Assembly: GCF_947496195.1 (NCBI RefSeq)
Contig: NZ_CANMBY010000001.1
Location: forward strand, 868,001 to 932,000
DNA: 64,000 bases
Direction of reading: 5' to 3'
Source: an uncultured Polaribacter sp.
Lineage (GTDB): Bacteria; Bacteroidota; Bacteroidia; Flavobacteriales; Flavobacteriaceae
Positions 8,828 through 18,108 of the stretch are shown here, piece by piece. Made by a program: the position numbers and the translations under genes. Positions within the stretch are counted from its first letter, which is position 1, and the number at the start of each line of letters is the position of its first letter. Under the pieces are notes generated by a model. It did not search any database and had not been told where the DNA came from. It saw only the letters and a list, made by a program, of their open reading frames with translations.

Positions 8828-10561
8828 ATGGAAACACAAACCATAAAATCAACTCAAAAATCTACCAAGAAAACAGAACGTATTTCTGGTAGTGAGGCAA
8901 TTGTAAGATGTTTAATAGAAGAAGGTGTAGATATTCTTTATGGATATCCAGGAGGTGCAATTATGCCAGTTTATGATGAGTTATATAAATATCAAGACAA
9001 AATACATCATGTTTTAACACGTCATGAGCAAGGTGCAACACATGCAGCTCAGGGTTATGCTAGAATATCAGGTAAAGTTGGGGTAGCTATGGCTACATCT
9101 GGACCAGGAGCAACCAATTTAATTACTGGTATAGCAGATGCACAAATAGATTCGACACCAATGGTTTGTATAACAGGCCAAGTATCTTCTCATTTATTAG
9201 GTTCAGATGCATTTCAAGAAACAGATATAGTGGGTATTTCAACTCCAGTTACAAAATGGAACTGTCAAGTAACAAAAGCAGAAGATATTCCTTCTGTAAT
9301 AGCAAAAGCATTTTATATTGCTAAAAGTGGAAGGCCAGGTCCTGTATTGGTTGACATTACTAAAGATGCACAATTTAATGAGTTTGATTTTTCTTATGAG
9401 AAATGTACACAAGTAAGAAGTTATAATCCTATTCCATTAACAGATATTATAGATGTAGAAGCTGCAGCAAAACTAATAAATACAGCAAAAAAGCCACTAA
9501 TTGTTTGGGGGCAAGGTGTTATTCTAGGTAAAGCTGAAGAACAATTAAAAGCTGTTGTAGAAAAAGCAGGAATCCCAGCTGCTTGGACAATTTTAGGAGC
9601 TTCAGCAATTCCAACTTCTCATCCTTTAAATGTTGGTATGGTGGGTATGCATGGAAATTATGCACCAAATATACTAACAAATGAATGTGATGTTTTAATC
9701 GCTATTGGTATGCGTTTTGACGATCGTGTTACAGGAAGTTTAGATACCTATGCAAAACAAGCAAAAGTAATTCACTTTGAAATTGATCCTGCAGAAATTG
9801 ATAAAAATGTAAAAACAGATGTAGCTGTTTTAGGTGATGCAAAAACGAGTTTAGAGTTGTTATTACCATTATTAGATAAAAATTCGCACAAAGAATGGCA
9901 TCAGCAATTTAAAGATTTGTATCAAATAGAATTTGATAAGGTTATTAAAAACGATTTATACCCAACAAAAGAAGGATTAACCATGGCTGAGGTGTTAAAA
10001 GAAATAAACATACAAAGCGAAGGTAAGGCTGCAATAGTAAGTGATGTAGGTCAGCATCAAATGATTGCTTGTAGATATGCAGATTTTAATGTTTCTAAAA
10101 GCAATATTACCTCTGGTGGTTTAGGAACTATGGGCTTTGGCTTACCTGCAGCAATAGGTGCTAAAATGGCTGCTCCAGAACGTGAAGTAGTTTCTATTTC
10201 TGGTGATGGGGGTTATCAAATGACCATTCAAGAATTAGGTACAATTTTTCAGCAAAAAGCAGCTGTGAAAATAGTTGTGTTAAATAATGATTTCTTAGGT
10301 ATGGTTCGTCAATGGCAACAATTATTTTTCGATAAAAGATATGCTTCAACAGAAATGATAAATCCTGATTTCGTTAAAATTGCTGAAGGATATTATATAA
10401 AAGCAAGAAAAGTAACAAAACGTGAAGAATTAGCTGAAGCTGTAGAAGAAATGATGAAAAGTAAAGAAGCTTATTTCTTAGAAGTTTGTGTAGAAAAAGA
10501 AGATAACGTTTTTCCAATGATTCCTTCTGGAGCAAGTGTTTCAGACATTAGATTAGAATAA
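8828..10561 (+). CDS. ilvB: Acetolactate synthase, large catalytic subunit
   Basis: Thiamine-diphosphate enzyme that condenses pyruvate with pyruvate or 2-ketobutyrate, the first shared step of Val/Leu/Ile synthesis. Visible are GYPGGAIMPVYDEL (residues about 38-51), the catalytic Glu in RHEQGATHAAQGYAR, and the cofactor motif GDGGYQMTIQEL with NNDFLGMVRQWQ toward the C-terminus. The 577 residues match the family. One nt separates it from the small subunit, so translational coupling is likely. Confidence 0.97.
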   Translation: METQTIKSTQKSTKKTERISGSEAIVRCLIEEGVDILYGYPGGAIMPVYDELYKYQDKIHHVLTRHEQGATHAAQGYARISGKVGVAMATSGPGATNLITGIADAQIDSTPMVCITGQVSSHLLGSDAFQETDIVGISTPVTKWNCQVTKAEDIPSVIAKAFYIAKSGRPGPVLVDITKDAQFNEFDFSYEKCTQVRSYNPIPLTDIIDVEAAAKLINTAKKPLIVWGQGVILGKAEEQLKAVVEKAGIPAAWTILGASAIPTSHPLNVGMVGMHGNYAPNILTNECDVLIAIGMRFDDRVTGSLDTYAKQAKVIHFEIDPAEIDKNVKTDVAVLGDAKTSLELLLPLLDKNSHKEWHQQFKDLYQIEFDKVIKNDLYPTKEGLTMAEVLKEINIQSEGKAAIVSDVGQHQMIACRYADFNVSKSNITSGGLGTMGFGLPAAIGAKMAAPEREVVSISGDGGYQMTIQELGTIFQQKAAVKIVVLNNDFLGMVRQWQQLFFDKRYASTEMINPDFVKIAEGYYIKARKVTKREELAEAVEEMMKSKEAYFLEVCVEKEDNVFPMIPSGASVSDIRLE

Positions 10562-10562
10562 A

Positions 10563-11099
10563 ATGAGCATAGAAGATAAACAACTGTTTACAGTATCTGT
10601 ATATACTGAAAACAATATAGGTTTGTTGAATAGAATTTCAGCAATTTTTCAAAGAAGACATATTAATATTGAGAGTTTAAACACTTCTCCATCAGAAATA
10701 GAAGGCGTATCTAAGTTTACGATTGTTGTTAATATAACAGAAGTAAACATGAAAAAAATTATAGGGCAAATAGAAAAGCAAGTAGAAGTCATAAAAGCCT
10801 ATTACCATAAACTTGATGAAATTATTTATCAAATAGCAGGTTTATTTAAAATCAAGTCTGAATTATTGTTCGAAGAGCGCCAAATTCAAAATATCATAAA
10901 AGAAAGCAATGCTAGAATTGTAACTGTTAATAAAGAGTTTTTTGTTTTAGAAAAATCTGGTAAAAAAGAAGAAATTGTAACGCTTTATAATCAATTAAGT
11001 CCTTTTGGCATTATGCAGTATACAAGATCAGGACTTATAGCAGTTACTAAAGAAGAAATGAAAATATCATCGCTTTTAGAAGCAATCAAAAACAACTAA
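10563..11099 (+). CDS. ilvN: Acetolactate synthase, small regulatory subunit
   Basis: Regulatory partner of IlvB. An N-terminal ACT domain (about residues 8-80) has the typical NIGLLNRISAIFQRRHINIESL segment, shared by subunits that bind valine. The C-terminal half (about 85-178) matches the activation domain. The 178 residues are slightly longer than E. coli IlvH (163) and far longer than IlvN (96), so it is closer to the IlvH type. It is placed tightly between ilvB and ilvC. Confidence 0.94.
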   Translation: MSIEDKQLFTVSVYTENNIGLLNRISAIFQRRHINIESLNTSPSEIEGVSKFTIVVNITEVNMKKIIGQIEKQVEVIKAYYHKLDEIIYQIAGLFKIKSELLFEERQIQNIIKESNARIVTVNKEFFVLEKSGKKEEIVTLYNQLSPFGIMQYTRSGLIAVTKEEMKISSLLEAIKNN

Positions 11100-11109
11100 A
11101 TAAACAACA

Positions 11110-12585
11110 ATGTCAAATTACTTTAACACATTAACATTAAGAGAAAAATTAGAACAATTAGGGCAATGCAGATTTATGGAAGCTTCAGAATTTGAAGACG
11201 GAGTAAATGCATTAAAAGGAAAGAAAATTGTTATTGTGGGCTGTGGAGCACAAGGATTAAACCAAGGTTTAAATATGAGAGATTCTGGATTAGATATCTC
11301 TTATACTTTAAGAAAAACAGCAATAGAACAGAAAAGAGAATCTTTTGTTAATGCCACTTCTAATGGATTTACTGTAGGTACTTACGAAGAATTACTACCA
11401 ACAGCAGATTTGGTAATTAATTTAACACCAGATAAACAACATACTAATGTAGTAAATGCAGTGATGCCATTACTAAAAAAAGGAGCTACTTTAAGTTATT
11501 CTCATGGATTCAATATTGTAGAAGAAGGAATGCAAATTCGAGAAGATTTAACTGTAATTATGGTTGCACCAAAATGTCCTGGATCTGAGGTTCGTGAAGA
11601 ATATAAAAGAGGTTTTGGTGTGCCAACATTAATAGCTGTTCATCCCAATAACGACCCAGAAGATAAAGGTTGGGCTCAAGCAAAAGCTTATGCAGTTGCA
11701 ACAGGTGGTCATAGAGCAGGTGTTTTAGCCTCTTCATTTGTAGCTGAGGTGAAGTCAGATTTAATGGGAGAACAAACCATTTTATGTGGTTTGTTACAAA
11801 CTGGTGCAATTTTATCTTTTGATAAAATGGTAGAAGAAGGCATAGATGCTGGTTATGCTGCAAAATTAATTCAGTATGGTTGGGAAACAGTAACTGAAGC
11901 TTTAAAGCATGGAGGAATCACAAATATGATGGATAGATTATCTAATCCTGCTAAAATTGAAGCTTTTAGACTTTCTGAAGAATTAAAAGATATTATGCGT
12001 CCATTATTTCAAAAGCATATGGATGATATTATGACTGGTCATTTCTCTAAAACAATGATGGAAGATTGGGCTAATGATGATGTAAACTTATTAAAATGGA
12101 GAGCAGCAACTGGCGAAACTGCTTTTGAAAAACAACAAATTACAACTAACGAAATTTCTGAACAAGAGTATTTTGATCATGGAACTTTATTAGTTGCTTT
12201 TGTAAGAGCAGGTGTAGAATTAGCTTTTGAAGCAATGACAGAATCTGGTATTATTGATGCTTCTGCCTATTATGAATCTTTACACGAAACACCTTTAATA
12301 GCAAATACAATTGCGCGTAAAAAATTATACGAAATGAATCGTGTTATATCTGATACTGCTGAGTATGGTTGTTATTTATTTGATCATGCTTGTAAACCTT
12401 TATTAGCAGATTTTATGAAAACAGTTTCTACTAACGTAATTGGTAAATCTTTTAGTTCAGAAAATGGTGTAGATAACCAAGAATTAATAAGAGTTAATAA
12501 AATTATTAGAAATCATCCTGTAGAAAAAGTAGGAGCAACTTTAAGAGCTTCTATGACAGCCATGAAAGTTATAAAAACTTCATAG
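11110..12585 (+). CDS. ilvC: Ketol-acid reductoisomerase (class II, long form)
   Basis: NADPH- and magnesium-dependent isomerisation and reduction of acetolactate or acetohydroxybutyrate. The Rossmann motif [13 protein letters not shown] (about 41-53) is followed by a basic patch expected for NADPH. It has the same length as E. coli IlvC (491 residues), with the duplicated C-terminal knotted domain. This is the long class rather than the roughly 340-residue short class. It is last in the operon; a terminator begins 25 nt after its stop. ilvA and ilvE are not in the window. Confidence 0.96.
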   Translation: MSNYFNTLTLREKLEQLGQCRFMEASEFEDGVNALKGKKIVIVGCGAQGLNQGLNMRDSGLDISYTLRKTAIEQKRESFVNATSNGFTVGTYEELLPTADLVINLTPDKQHTNVVNAVMPLLKKGATLSYSHGFNIVEEGMQIREDLTVIMVAPKCPGSEVREEYKRGFGVPTLIAVHPNNDPEDKGWAQAKAYAVATGGHRAGVLASSFVAEVKSDLMGEQTILCGLLQTGAILSFDKMVEEGIDAGYAAKLIQYGWETVTEALKHGGITNMMDRLSNPAKIEAFRLSEELKDIMRPLFQKHMDDIMTGHFSKTMMEDWANDDVNLLKWRAATGETAFEKQQITTNEISEQEYFDHGTLLVAFVRAGVELAFEAMTESGIIDASAYYESLHETPLIANTIARKKLYEMNRVISDTAEYGCYLFDHACKPLLADFMKTVSTNVIGKSFSSENGVDNQELIRVNKIIRNHPVEKVGATLRASMTAMKVIKTS

Positions 12586-12610
12586 ATATTTAAATATTCT
12601 AAAATTTATA

Positions 12611-12645
12611 AAAACCTGTCAGAATTTAAATTTTTGACAGGTTTT
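12611..12645 (+). terminator. ilv operon terminator
   Basis: An 11-bp perfect stem, AAAACCTGTCA (12611-12621) with TGACAGGTTTT (12635-12645), and a 13-nt loop. It lies 25 nt after ilvC and ends in T residues. Confidence 0.85.
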
Positions 12646-12677
12646 ATAGTTTTGACTCTCAAAAAATTAACTTAGAA

Positions 12678-12695
12678 AACGAAATTGTTTTCGTT
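12678..12695. promoter_or_regulatory. Inverted repeat upstream of gapN (candidate operator)
   Basis: AACGAAA (12678-12684), 4 nt, TTTCGTT (12689-12695) form a 7-bp inverted repeat 42 nt upstream of the gapN -7 element. It lacks a T tract, so it is more like a protein site than a terminator. The binding factor is unknown. Confidence 0.4.
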
Positions 12696-12736
12696 AATAG
12701 TAGTAGAATTATAAGGGCTTTTGATACCTTTTTAGT

Positions 12737-12744
12737 TAATTTTG
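12737..12744 (+). promoter_or_regulatory. gapN -7 element
   Basis: TAATTTTG matches TAnnTTTG and lies 44 nt upstream of the gapN ATG. The nearest upstream TTG is only 13 nt away, so no regular -33 element is evident. Confidence 0.45.
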
Positions 12745-12788
12745 AGTCTAATAAATTCAATTATGAACTAATTGAAAAAATAAAAAAT

Positions 12789-14381
12789 ATGGAAACTACA
12801 TTTAAAGAAATTCCAAAAAAGCATCAAATCTCAGAATTAACTATACAAAATACTTATTTAGTTGATGGTGAGTTAAAGAAGTGGAGTGGAGAAATGGCGG
12901 ATGTTTATTCTACAATTTCATCAACAGAAAAATATAAACCAACTTTATTAGGTAAAGTACCTAACTTATCAGAAAATGAAGCATTAGAAGCATTAAACTC
13001 TGCTTACAAAGCTTATGATAAAGGTCAAGGATTATGGCCAACAATGAGAGTTGTAGATAGAATTGAATGTATGGAAGAATTTGCAGAGCAAATGAAAACC
13101 AAACGTGATGAAGTTGTTAAATTATTAATGTGGGAAATAGGAAAATCTTTAGCAGATTCTGAGAAAGAGTTTGATAGAACAGTAGAATACATTTATGATA
13201 CTATAGAAGATTATAAGAAAATGGATAGAAACTTTGCTAAGTTTGAAAAGCATAGTGGAGTTCATGCTCATATAAGACGTGGTCCTATAGGAGTTGTCTT
13301 ATGTTTAGGGCCTTATAATTACCCTTTGAATGAAACATTTGCTTTGTTAATTCCTGCTTTAATTATGGGAAATACAGCAGTGTTTAAACCAGCAAAACAT
13401 GGTGTTTTATTACTTACTCCTCTTTTAGAAGCATTTCAAAATTCTTTTCCAGAAGGTGTAGTTAATATCATTTATGGAAGAGGTAGAGTATTGGCTACTC
13501 CTATAATGAAAACTGGTAAAGTAGATGTTTTAGCATTAATAGGAAATAGTAAATCTGCTAATGCAATTCAAGCAAATCATCCTTATAAAAATAGATTACG
13601 TTTAGTGTTAGGTTTAGAAGCTAAAAACCCAGGAATTGTTTTACCAGATGCAGATCTAGATTTAGCGATTGATGAGTGTATTACAGGTTCTACTTCTTTT
13701 AATGGACAACGTTGTACAGCTTTAAAAGTGTTATATGTACATGAACATATAGTTGATAAATTTAACAAGCGTTTTGCTGAAAGAGTAGATGCTTTAAAAT
13801 ATGGTAATCCATGGGAAGAAGGTGTTAAATTAACTCCTTTGCCTGAACCAGGCAAACCAGCATACATTCAAGAATTAATTGATGACGCCTTAGAAAAAGG
13901 AGCAAAAATTATTAATAAAAAAGGAGGTGAGACTTCAGAAAACTATATTTATCCTGCTGTTTTATATCCTGTTTCTAAAGATATGAGGGTTTATGAAGAA
14001 GAACAATTTGGTCCTGTTATACCTATAGTATCTTTTAAAAACATTCAAGAGCCTTTAGATGATATGGCTGACTCTAATTATGGGCAACAAGTAAGTGTAT
14101 TTGGAAGTGATACCAGAACTTTAGCTCCTTTAATAGATACACTTGTAAATTTAGTTTGTAGAGTAAATTTAAATAGTGCTGCTCAAAGAGGTCCAGATGT
14201 ATATCCATTTACAGGAAGAAAAGACTCTGCAGTTTCTACTTTAAGTGTTCATGATGCATTACGTTCTTTTTCTATAAGAACTTTTGTGGCATCAAAAGAT
14301 ACAGCGTATAACAATGCTATTTTACAAGAATTGTTAGATAAAAAAGCATCTAATTTTATAAGTACAGATTATATTTTGTAA
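12789..14381 (+). CDS. gapN: NADP-dependent non-phosphorylating glyceraldehyde-3-phosphate dehydrogenase
   Basis: A 530-residue aldehyde dehydrogenase of the GapN type, which oxidises glyceraldehyde-3-phosphate to 3-phosphoglycerate and yields NADPH without ATP. The ALDH catalytic Cys309 lies in [10 protein letters not shown], the general base Glu277 in GLEAKNPG, and the cofactor stretch [11 protein letters not shown] near 170 is present. [14 protein letters not shown] is the usual late ALDH motif. It forms its own unit between two terminators. Placement next to NADPH-using ilvC is suggestive but may be accidental. Another ALDH substrate cannot be ruled out from motifs alone. Confidence 0.88.
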   Translation: METTFKEIPKKHQISELTIQNTYLVDGELKKWSGEMADVYSTISSTEKYKPTLLGKVPNLSENEALEALNSAYKAYDKGQGLWPTMRVVDRIECMEEFAEQMKTKRDEVVKLLMWEIGKSLADSEKEFDRTVEYIYDTIEDYKKMDRNFAKFEKHSGVHAHIRRGPIGVVLCLGPYNYPLNETFALLIPALIMGNTAVFKPAKHGVLLLTPLLEAFQNSFPEGVVNIIYGRGRVLATPIMKTGKVDVLALIGNSKSANAIQANHPYKNRLRLVLGLEAKNPGIVLPDADLDLAIDECITGSTSFNGQRCTALKVLYVHEHIVDKFNKRFAERVDALKYGNPWEEGVKLTPLPEPGKPAYIQELIDDALEKGAKIINKKGGETSENYIYPAVLYPVSKDMRVYEEEQFGPVIPIVSFKNIQEPLDDMADSNYGQQVSVFGSDTRTLAPLIDTLVNLVCRVNLNSAAQRGPDVYPFTGRKDSAVSTLSVHDALRSFSIRTFVASKDTAYNNAILQELLDKKASNFISTDYIL

Positions 14382-14402
14382 TTATATTTAATCATATTTA
14401 TG

Positions 14403-14427
14403 AGCCTCTTTTTAAGAGGCTTTTTTT
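14403..14427 (+). terminator. gapN terminator
   Basis: AGCCTCTT, 3-nt loop, AAGAGGCT (8 bp) followed by T residues to 14427. It starts 22 nt after the gapN stop. Confidence 0.88.
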
Positions 14428-14470
14428 ATTGGAATGATGTTTGATAATAGTTCATAATTAATCAAGCTAA

Positions 14471-15007
14471 ATGAAAAAACTTTTTTTGATTTTATGTATT
14501 GTTCTTCAAACTAAATCTTTTTCTCAAGATAAACCAGGAAGAGCCTTTTTTACTGGAAATATAAATTTTGTTTTGGGTGTTAATGAAAATTATACCCTTT
14601 TTCAACAAGATGATGATGAGTCTCTAATTATACCAACAGCAATTTTTGCGAGAATAGGTTTTGGTTATGAGTTTAAAAAAAGAGTTGCAATAAGTTTTAA
14701 TTCAGGTTATGATTACCATTGGAATTATGCTGTTAGTGCGATTCCTGCCTTTGGTAGTTTACAATTTAACTTATGGAGAAATGGAGATGATGTTTTTTTT
14801 ATAGATACTAGTTATGGTAAAATGTTTAGAATGTCTAAAAATTATGCAGATGGTAATTATTATGGTCTTGGTTTAGGTTATCAAATAGAAGGAGAAAATA
14901 GATGGAATACAGTAATTCGTTTTGATTTACATAGAAAAGGTATTATAGGATTTAAGAAAAATAGGCTAGACAGTTTTTCTATTGGTATAGGATTCTCATT
15001 TTTCTAA
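14471..15007 (+). CDS. Small outer-membrane beta-barrel-like protein
   Basis: A 178-residue exported protein. The signal peptide is MKKLFLILCIVLQTKSFSQ, with cleavage before DKPGR. The mature part has alternating hydrophobic/polar strands rich in Tyr, Phe and Gly (GYEFKKRVAISF, GLGLGYQIEGENRW) and ends in Phe, as outer-membrane barrels do. I recognise no specific family. It is a single gene between the gapN terminator and a shared convergent terminator. Confidence 0.7.
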   Translation: MKKLFLILCIVLQTKSFSQDKPGRAFFTGNINFVLGVNENYTLFQQDDDESLIIPTAIFARIGFGYEFKKRVAISFNSGYDYHWNYAVSAIPAFGSLQFNLWRNGDDVFFIDTSYGKMFRMSKNYADGNYYGLGLGYQIEGENRWNTVIRFDLHRKGIIGFKKNRLDSFSIGIGFSFF

Positions 15008-15026
15008 GTCATATTTTATAAAAAGA

Positions 15027-15051
15027 AAAACCTCGCAATTTGCGAGGTTTT
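15027..15051. terminator. Bidirectional terminator
   Basis: AAAACCTCGCA, 3-nt loop, TGCGAGGTTTT: an 11-bp perfect stem with A and T tracts on the two sides. It lies between the convergent barrel-protein gene and tsf and can serve both. Confidence 0.9.
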
Positions 15052-15089
15052 CTATTTTAGTTTTCTGTTTTCAGAAATAATATGTTGAA

Positions 15090-16055
15090 TTATCCTAAAG
15101 TAACTCTTTTAAATCCAGTTACTTCAACATTACCATAAGTCTTTACATATTCTGCAACATTTTTCTTATCATCCTTAATAAAAGTTTGATCTAATAAACA
15201 TTGTTCTTTATCTAAAGTAGTGTTGTCAGAGATAAATCTTTCCATTTTACCTGGTAAAATTCTATCCCAGATTTTTTCTGGTTTACCTTCAGCAGCTAAC
15301 TCAGCTTTTGCAGCCTCTTCAGCTTCAGCTAAAACTTCATCAGATAATTGAGACATAGAGATATATTTAGGAACATTTTTTAATGTTTTACCTAATCTAC
15401 CTAATTCTATGTTCTCTTTTTCGATTTCTGCAATTCTAGCTTCAGTTTCAGAAGCAACAAATGCAGGGTCAAAATCTTTATAAGATAAAGTTGTTGCGCC
15501 CATAGAAGCAACTTGCATAGCTATATCTTTAGCTAAAGTTTCAGCATTATCTACAGCTGCAGATAAACCTACTAAAGCAGCAATTTTACCAATGTGAGTG
15601 TAAGCACCAACATAAGCAGCTTCAATTTTTTCGAAAGCTGTAATGTCTAACTTTTCACCAATAACACCAGTTTGTTCAACTAATTTGTCAGCAACAGTCA
15701 TACCACCAAAATCAGCAGCTAAGAAAGATTCTTTACTGTCATGATTTAATGCGATATCTGCAAACTCACCAGCTAAAGCTACAAATTTTTCGTTTTTACC
15801 AACAAAGTCAGTTTCACAAGCTAATACAATTGCAACACCTTCTGTGTTTGCATCGTTAATTCTTGTTACTGCAACACCTTCTGTAGATTCTCTATCAGCT
15901 CTTTTTGCAGCGATTTTTTGACCTTTTTTACGTAAAATATCAATTGCTTTATCGAAATCACCTTCTGCTTCTACTAATGCCTTTTTACAGTCCATCATTC
16001 CAGCTCCAGTAGCGTCTCTTAATTTTTTTACGTCAGCAGCACTAATTTTTGCCAT
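15090..16055 (-). CDS. tsf: Translation elongation factor Ts
   Basis: Nucleotide exchange factor for EF-Tu. The N-terminal UBA-like part (1-55) carries the TGAGMMDCKKAL signature. The core with ACETDFVGKNEKF follows, and the C-terminus has the dimerisation segment expected for the longer form. At 321 residues it is longer than E. coli EF-Ts (283), as in other Bacteroidota. It follows rpsB by 43 nt in the conserved rpsB-tsf pair. Confidence 0.97.
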   Translation of the reverse strand: MAKISAADVKKLRDATGAGMMDCKKALVEAEGDFDKAIDILRKKGQKIAAKRADRESTEGVAVTRINDANTEGVAIVLACETDFVGKNEKFVALAGEFADIALNHDSKESFLAADFGGMTVADKLVEQTGVIGEKLDITAFEKIEAAYVGAYTHIGKIAALVGLSAAVDNAETLAKDIAMQVASMGATTLSYKDFDPAFVASETEARIAEIEKENIELGRLGKTLKNVPKYISMSQLSDEVLAEAEEAAKAELAAEGKPEKIWDRILPGKMERFISDNTTLDKEQCLLDQTFIKDDKKNVAEYVKTYGNVEVTGFKRVTLG

Positions 16056-16098
16056 TTTTAATCTTTTTTTTAGAAATTTATGTTTCTATTTATTAAAA

Positions 16099-16881
16099 TT
16101 ATTTTTTCTCTTCTGTTGCAACTTCTTTTGCTTCAGCTTTTGGAGCTTCCTTTTTAGGAGCTTCTTTAGCTTCTTTTGCTTTGTCTTTATCAGCTTTTCT
16201 TTCTGATAAACCTTCTGCTATAGCATCAGTTACAAAACCTAAAACTTTATCAATAGATTTAGATGCGTCATCATTTGCTGGTATAACGTAATCTACCTGT
16301 CTTGGGTCAGAGTTTGTGTCTACCATTGCAAAGATTGGGATATTTAATTTTTGAGCTTCTGCTACTGCAATGTGCTCTTTCTTAATATCGATTACAAATA
16401 ATGCACCTGGTAAACGAGTCATATCAGATATAGAACCTAAGTTCTTTTCTAATTTTTCTCTTTGACGATTAATTTGTAATTTTTCTCTTTTAGATAAAGC
16501 GTCAAAAGATCCGTCAGTCTTCATTCTATCAATAGAAGCCATTTTTTTAACAGCTTTTCTAATAGTAACAAAGTTAGTTAACATACCACCTGGCCATCTT
16601 TCTGTAATGTAAGGCATGTTTACAGCTTTTGCTTTATCTGCAACTATATCTTTTGCTTGTTTTTTTGTAGCAACAAATAAAATTTTACGACCAGAATTTG
16701 CAATCTTCTTTAAAGCTGCAGAAGTCTCTTCTATTTTTGCTGCTGTTTTATACAAATCAATGATGTGTACACCATTTCTTTCTGTATAAATATAAGGAGC
16801 CATGTTAGGATCCCACTTTCTAGTTAAGTGTCCAAAGTGTACACCACTATCTAATAATTCTTGAATGTTAATGTTTGCCAT
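16099..16881 (-). CDS. rpsB: 30S ribosomal protein S2
   Basis: Small-subunit protein with the family motifs LLDSGVHFGHLTRKWDPNM near the N-terminus and ITERWPGGMLTN, plus PGALFVIDIKKEHIAV in the middle. The last 30 residues are a low-complexity Lys/Ala/Glu tail common in Flavobacteriia. It precedes tsf. The 143-nt region upstream holds two hairpins and no clear TAnnTTTG, so transcription from rplM-rpsI may continue into it. Confidence 0.97.
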   Translation of the reverse strand: MANINIQELLDSGVHFGHLTRKWDPNMAPYIYTERNGVHIIDLYKTAAKIEETSAALKKIANSGRKILFVATKKQAKDIVADKAKAVNMPYITERWPGGMLTNFVTIRKAVKKMASIDRMKTDGSFDALSKREKLQINRQREKLEKNLGSISDMTRLPGALFVIDIKKEHIAVAEAQKLNIPIFAMVDTNSDPRQVDYVIPANDDASKSIDKVLGFVTDAIAEGLSERKADKDKAKEAKEAPKKEAPKAEAKEVATEEKK

Positions 16882-16958
16882 TTTAAAATGTGTTTACTTT
16901 CTGTTTTTGAAATCAATGATTAAGTAGTCTTTTGGAGTCTTAACCATTTAGATACTAA

Positions 16959-16983
16959 ACTGTTATTAATATTTGATAACAGT
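16959..16983 (-). other. Hairpin in the rpsB upstream region
   Basis: ACTGTTAT (16959-16966) pairs with ATAACAGT (16976-16983) across a 9-nt loop, 78 nt upstream of rpsB. There is no T tract on the minus strand. It could be an rpsB leader structure of the autoregulatory kind, but nothing here proves that. Confidence 0.4.
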
Positions 16984-16999
16984 CTCTTAATGTAAATAG

Positions 17000-17020
17000 T
17001 TGCTGAATTTCTTTCAGCAA
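17000..17020 (-). terminator. Hairpin after rpsI (weak terminator)
   Basis: TTGCTGAA (17000-17007) and TTCAGCAA (17013-17020) form an 8-bp stem that begins 4 nt after the rpsI stop on the minus strand. The following CTATTTAC is a poor U-tract, so termination may be partial. Confidence 0.5.
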
Positions 17021-17024
17021 ATAA

Positions 17025-17411
17025 TTAACGTTTAGAGAACTGGAATTTCTTACGTGCTTTCTTCTGACCGAATTTCTTACGCTCAACCATTCTTGGATCA
17101 CGAGTTAATAATCCTTCTGGCTTAAGTACAGCTTTGTGTTCTTCATTAATAGAAACTAATGCTCTAGTAATTGCTAAACGAATTGCTTCAGCTTGTCCTG
17201 TAACACCACCTCCGTAAACATTAACTTTAATATCGTAAGACGTTAAGTTTTCTGTTAACATTAAAGGTTGTTGAACTTTATATTGTAAAGTACCTGTTGT
17301 AAAGTAGTCTTTATAATCTTTTTTGTTTACTGTAATATTACCTTTTCCTTCAGAAAGATAAATACGTGCTACAGCAGTTTTTCTTCTACCTATTTTGTGA
17401 ACTGTATCCAT
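17025..17411 (-). CDS. rpsI: 30S ribosomal protein S9
   Basis: A 128-residue small-subunit protein. HKIGRRKTAVARIYLSEGKG opens the S9 fold, GGGVTGQAEAIRLAITRAL is the conserved core, and the basic tail RDPRMVERKKFGQKKARKKFQFSKR ends in the KR typical of S9. Its ATG shares one base with the rplM stop (TAATG), so the two are translationally coupled. Confidence 0.98.
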   Translation of the reverse strand: MDTVHKIGRRKTAVARIYLSEGKGNITVNKKDYKDYFTTGTLQYKVQQPLMLTENLTSYDIKVNVYGGGVTGQAEAIRLAITRALVSINEEHKAVLKPEGLLTRDPRMVERKKFGQKKARKKFQFSKR

Positions 17412-17866
17412 TATTTATAATCGTTAAGGTTAATAGCTTTAGGTTCTTGACCTGCTTGTTTGTGCTCTGAACCTGCATATACATACAAGTTTCTGTATAA
17501 AGCGTTACCTAATTTGTTTTTTGGTAACATTCCTTTTACTGCTTTTTCGATTAATCTTGTAGGATCTTTATCGAACATTTCTGTTGCAGTTAACGATCTT
17601 TGACCTCCTGGATATCCTGTGTGTCTGATGTAAGATTTATCAGTCCACTTTTTACCTGTAAGGTTAATTTTCTCTGCGTTGATAATAACCACGTTATCTC
17701 CACAATCTACGTGAGGAGTATAGTTTGGCTTGTATTTACCTCTAATTAGCTTAGCTACTTTAGAAGCTAGACGACCCAACGTTTGCCCGTCTGCATCAAC
17801 TAAAACCCACTCCTTATTTACTGTAGAAGCGTTTGCTGATACTGTTTTGTAACTTAATGTGTTCAT
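17411..17866 (-). CDS. rplM: 50S ribosomal protein L13
   Basis: A 151-residue large-subunit protein with WVLVDADGQTLGRLASKVAKLIRGK at the start, HVDCGDNVVIINAEKI, and the later signature MLPKNKLGNALYRNLYVYAGSEHKQ. It is first gene of the rplM-rpsI pair and has an excellent promoter 61 nt upstream of its ATG. Confidence 0.98.
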   Translation of the reverse strand: MNTLSYKTVSANASTVNKEWVLVDADGQTLGRLASKVAKLIRGKYKPNYTPHVDCGDNVVIINAEKINLTGKKWTDKSYIRHTGYPGGQRSLTATEMFDKDPTRLIEKAVKGMLPKNKLGNALYRNLYVYAGSEHKQAGQEPKAINLNDYK

Positions 17867-17926
17867 AATTACACTTTTAGTCTTTGTTCTTTGTTAATAA
17901 TTTATTTTTTCCTTAAAAAAGGAGTG

Positions 17927-17956
17927 CAAATGTACCGCTTTTTATTTGATTGACAA
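17927..17956 (-). promoter_or_regulatory. rplM-rpsI promoter
   Basis: On the minus strand TTG (17954-17956) is followed after exactly 19 nt by TACATTTG (17927-17934). It is one of the two cleanest Bacteroidota housekeeping promoters in the window and has the same geometry as the tRNA-Cys promoter. Confidence 0.85.
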
Positions 17957-18041
17957 ATAGCGTTTTAAAATATTATCTATAAAGGTATATGATGTTCTTA
18001 TATCTAAGAATTATTAACAAAAACTTAAGAAATTAGAAACT

Positions 18042-18049
18042 TACTTTTG
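18042..18049 (+). promoter_or_regulatory. -7 element for the DUF5916 gene
   Basis: TACTTTTG matches TAnnTTTG and lies 59 nt upstream of the ATG at 18109. No -33 TTG is present at 17-20 nt. Confidence 0.45.
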
Positions 18050-18108
18050 CATTGCATTTTTAGAAATAATGTTTTCATTGTATTTACAGAGCAAACTAAC
18101 CCAACAAA

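Noticed and set aside
12618..12642. CAGG-containing sequence after ilvC as a sixth CAGGA box
   Set aside because: It is GACAGGTTTT within the terminator stem and no -7 element lies 27 nt downstream.
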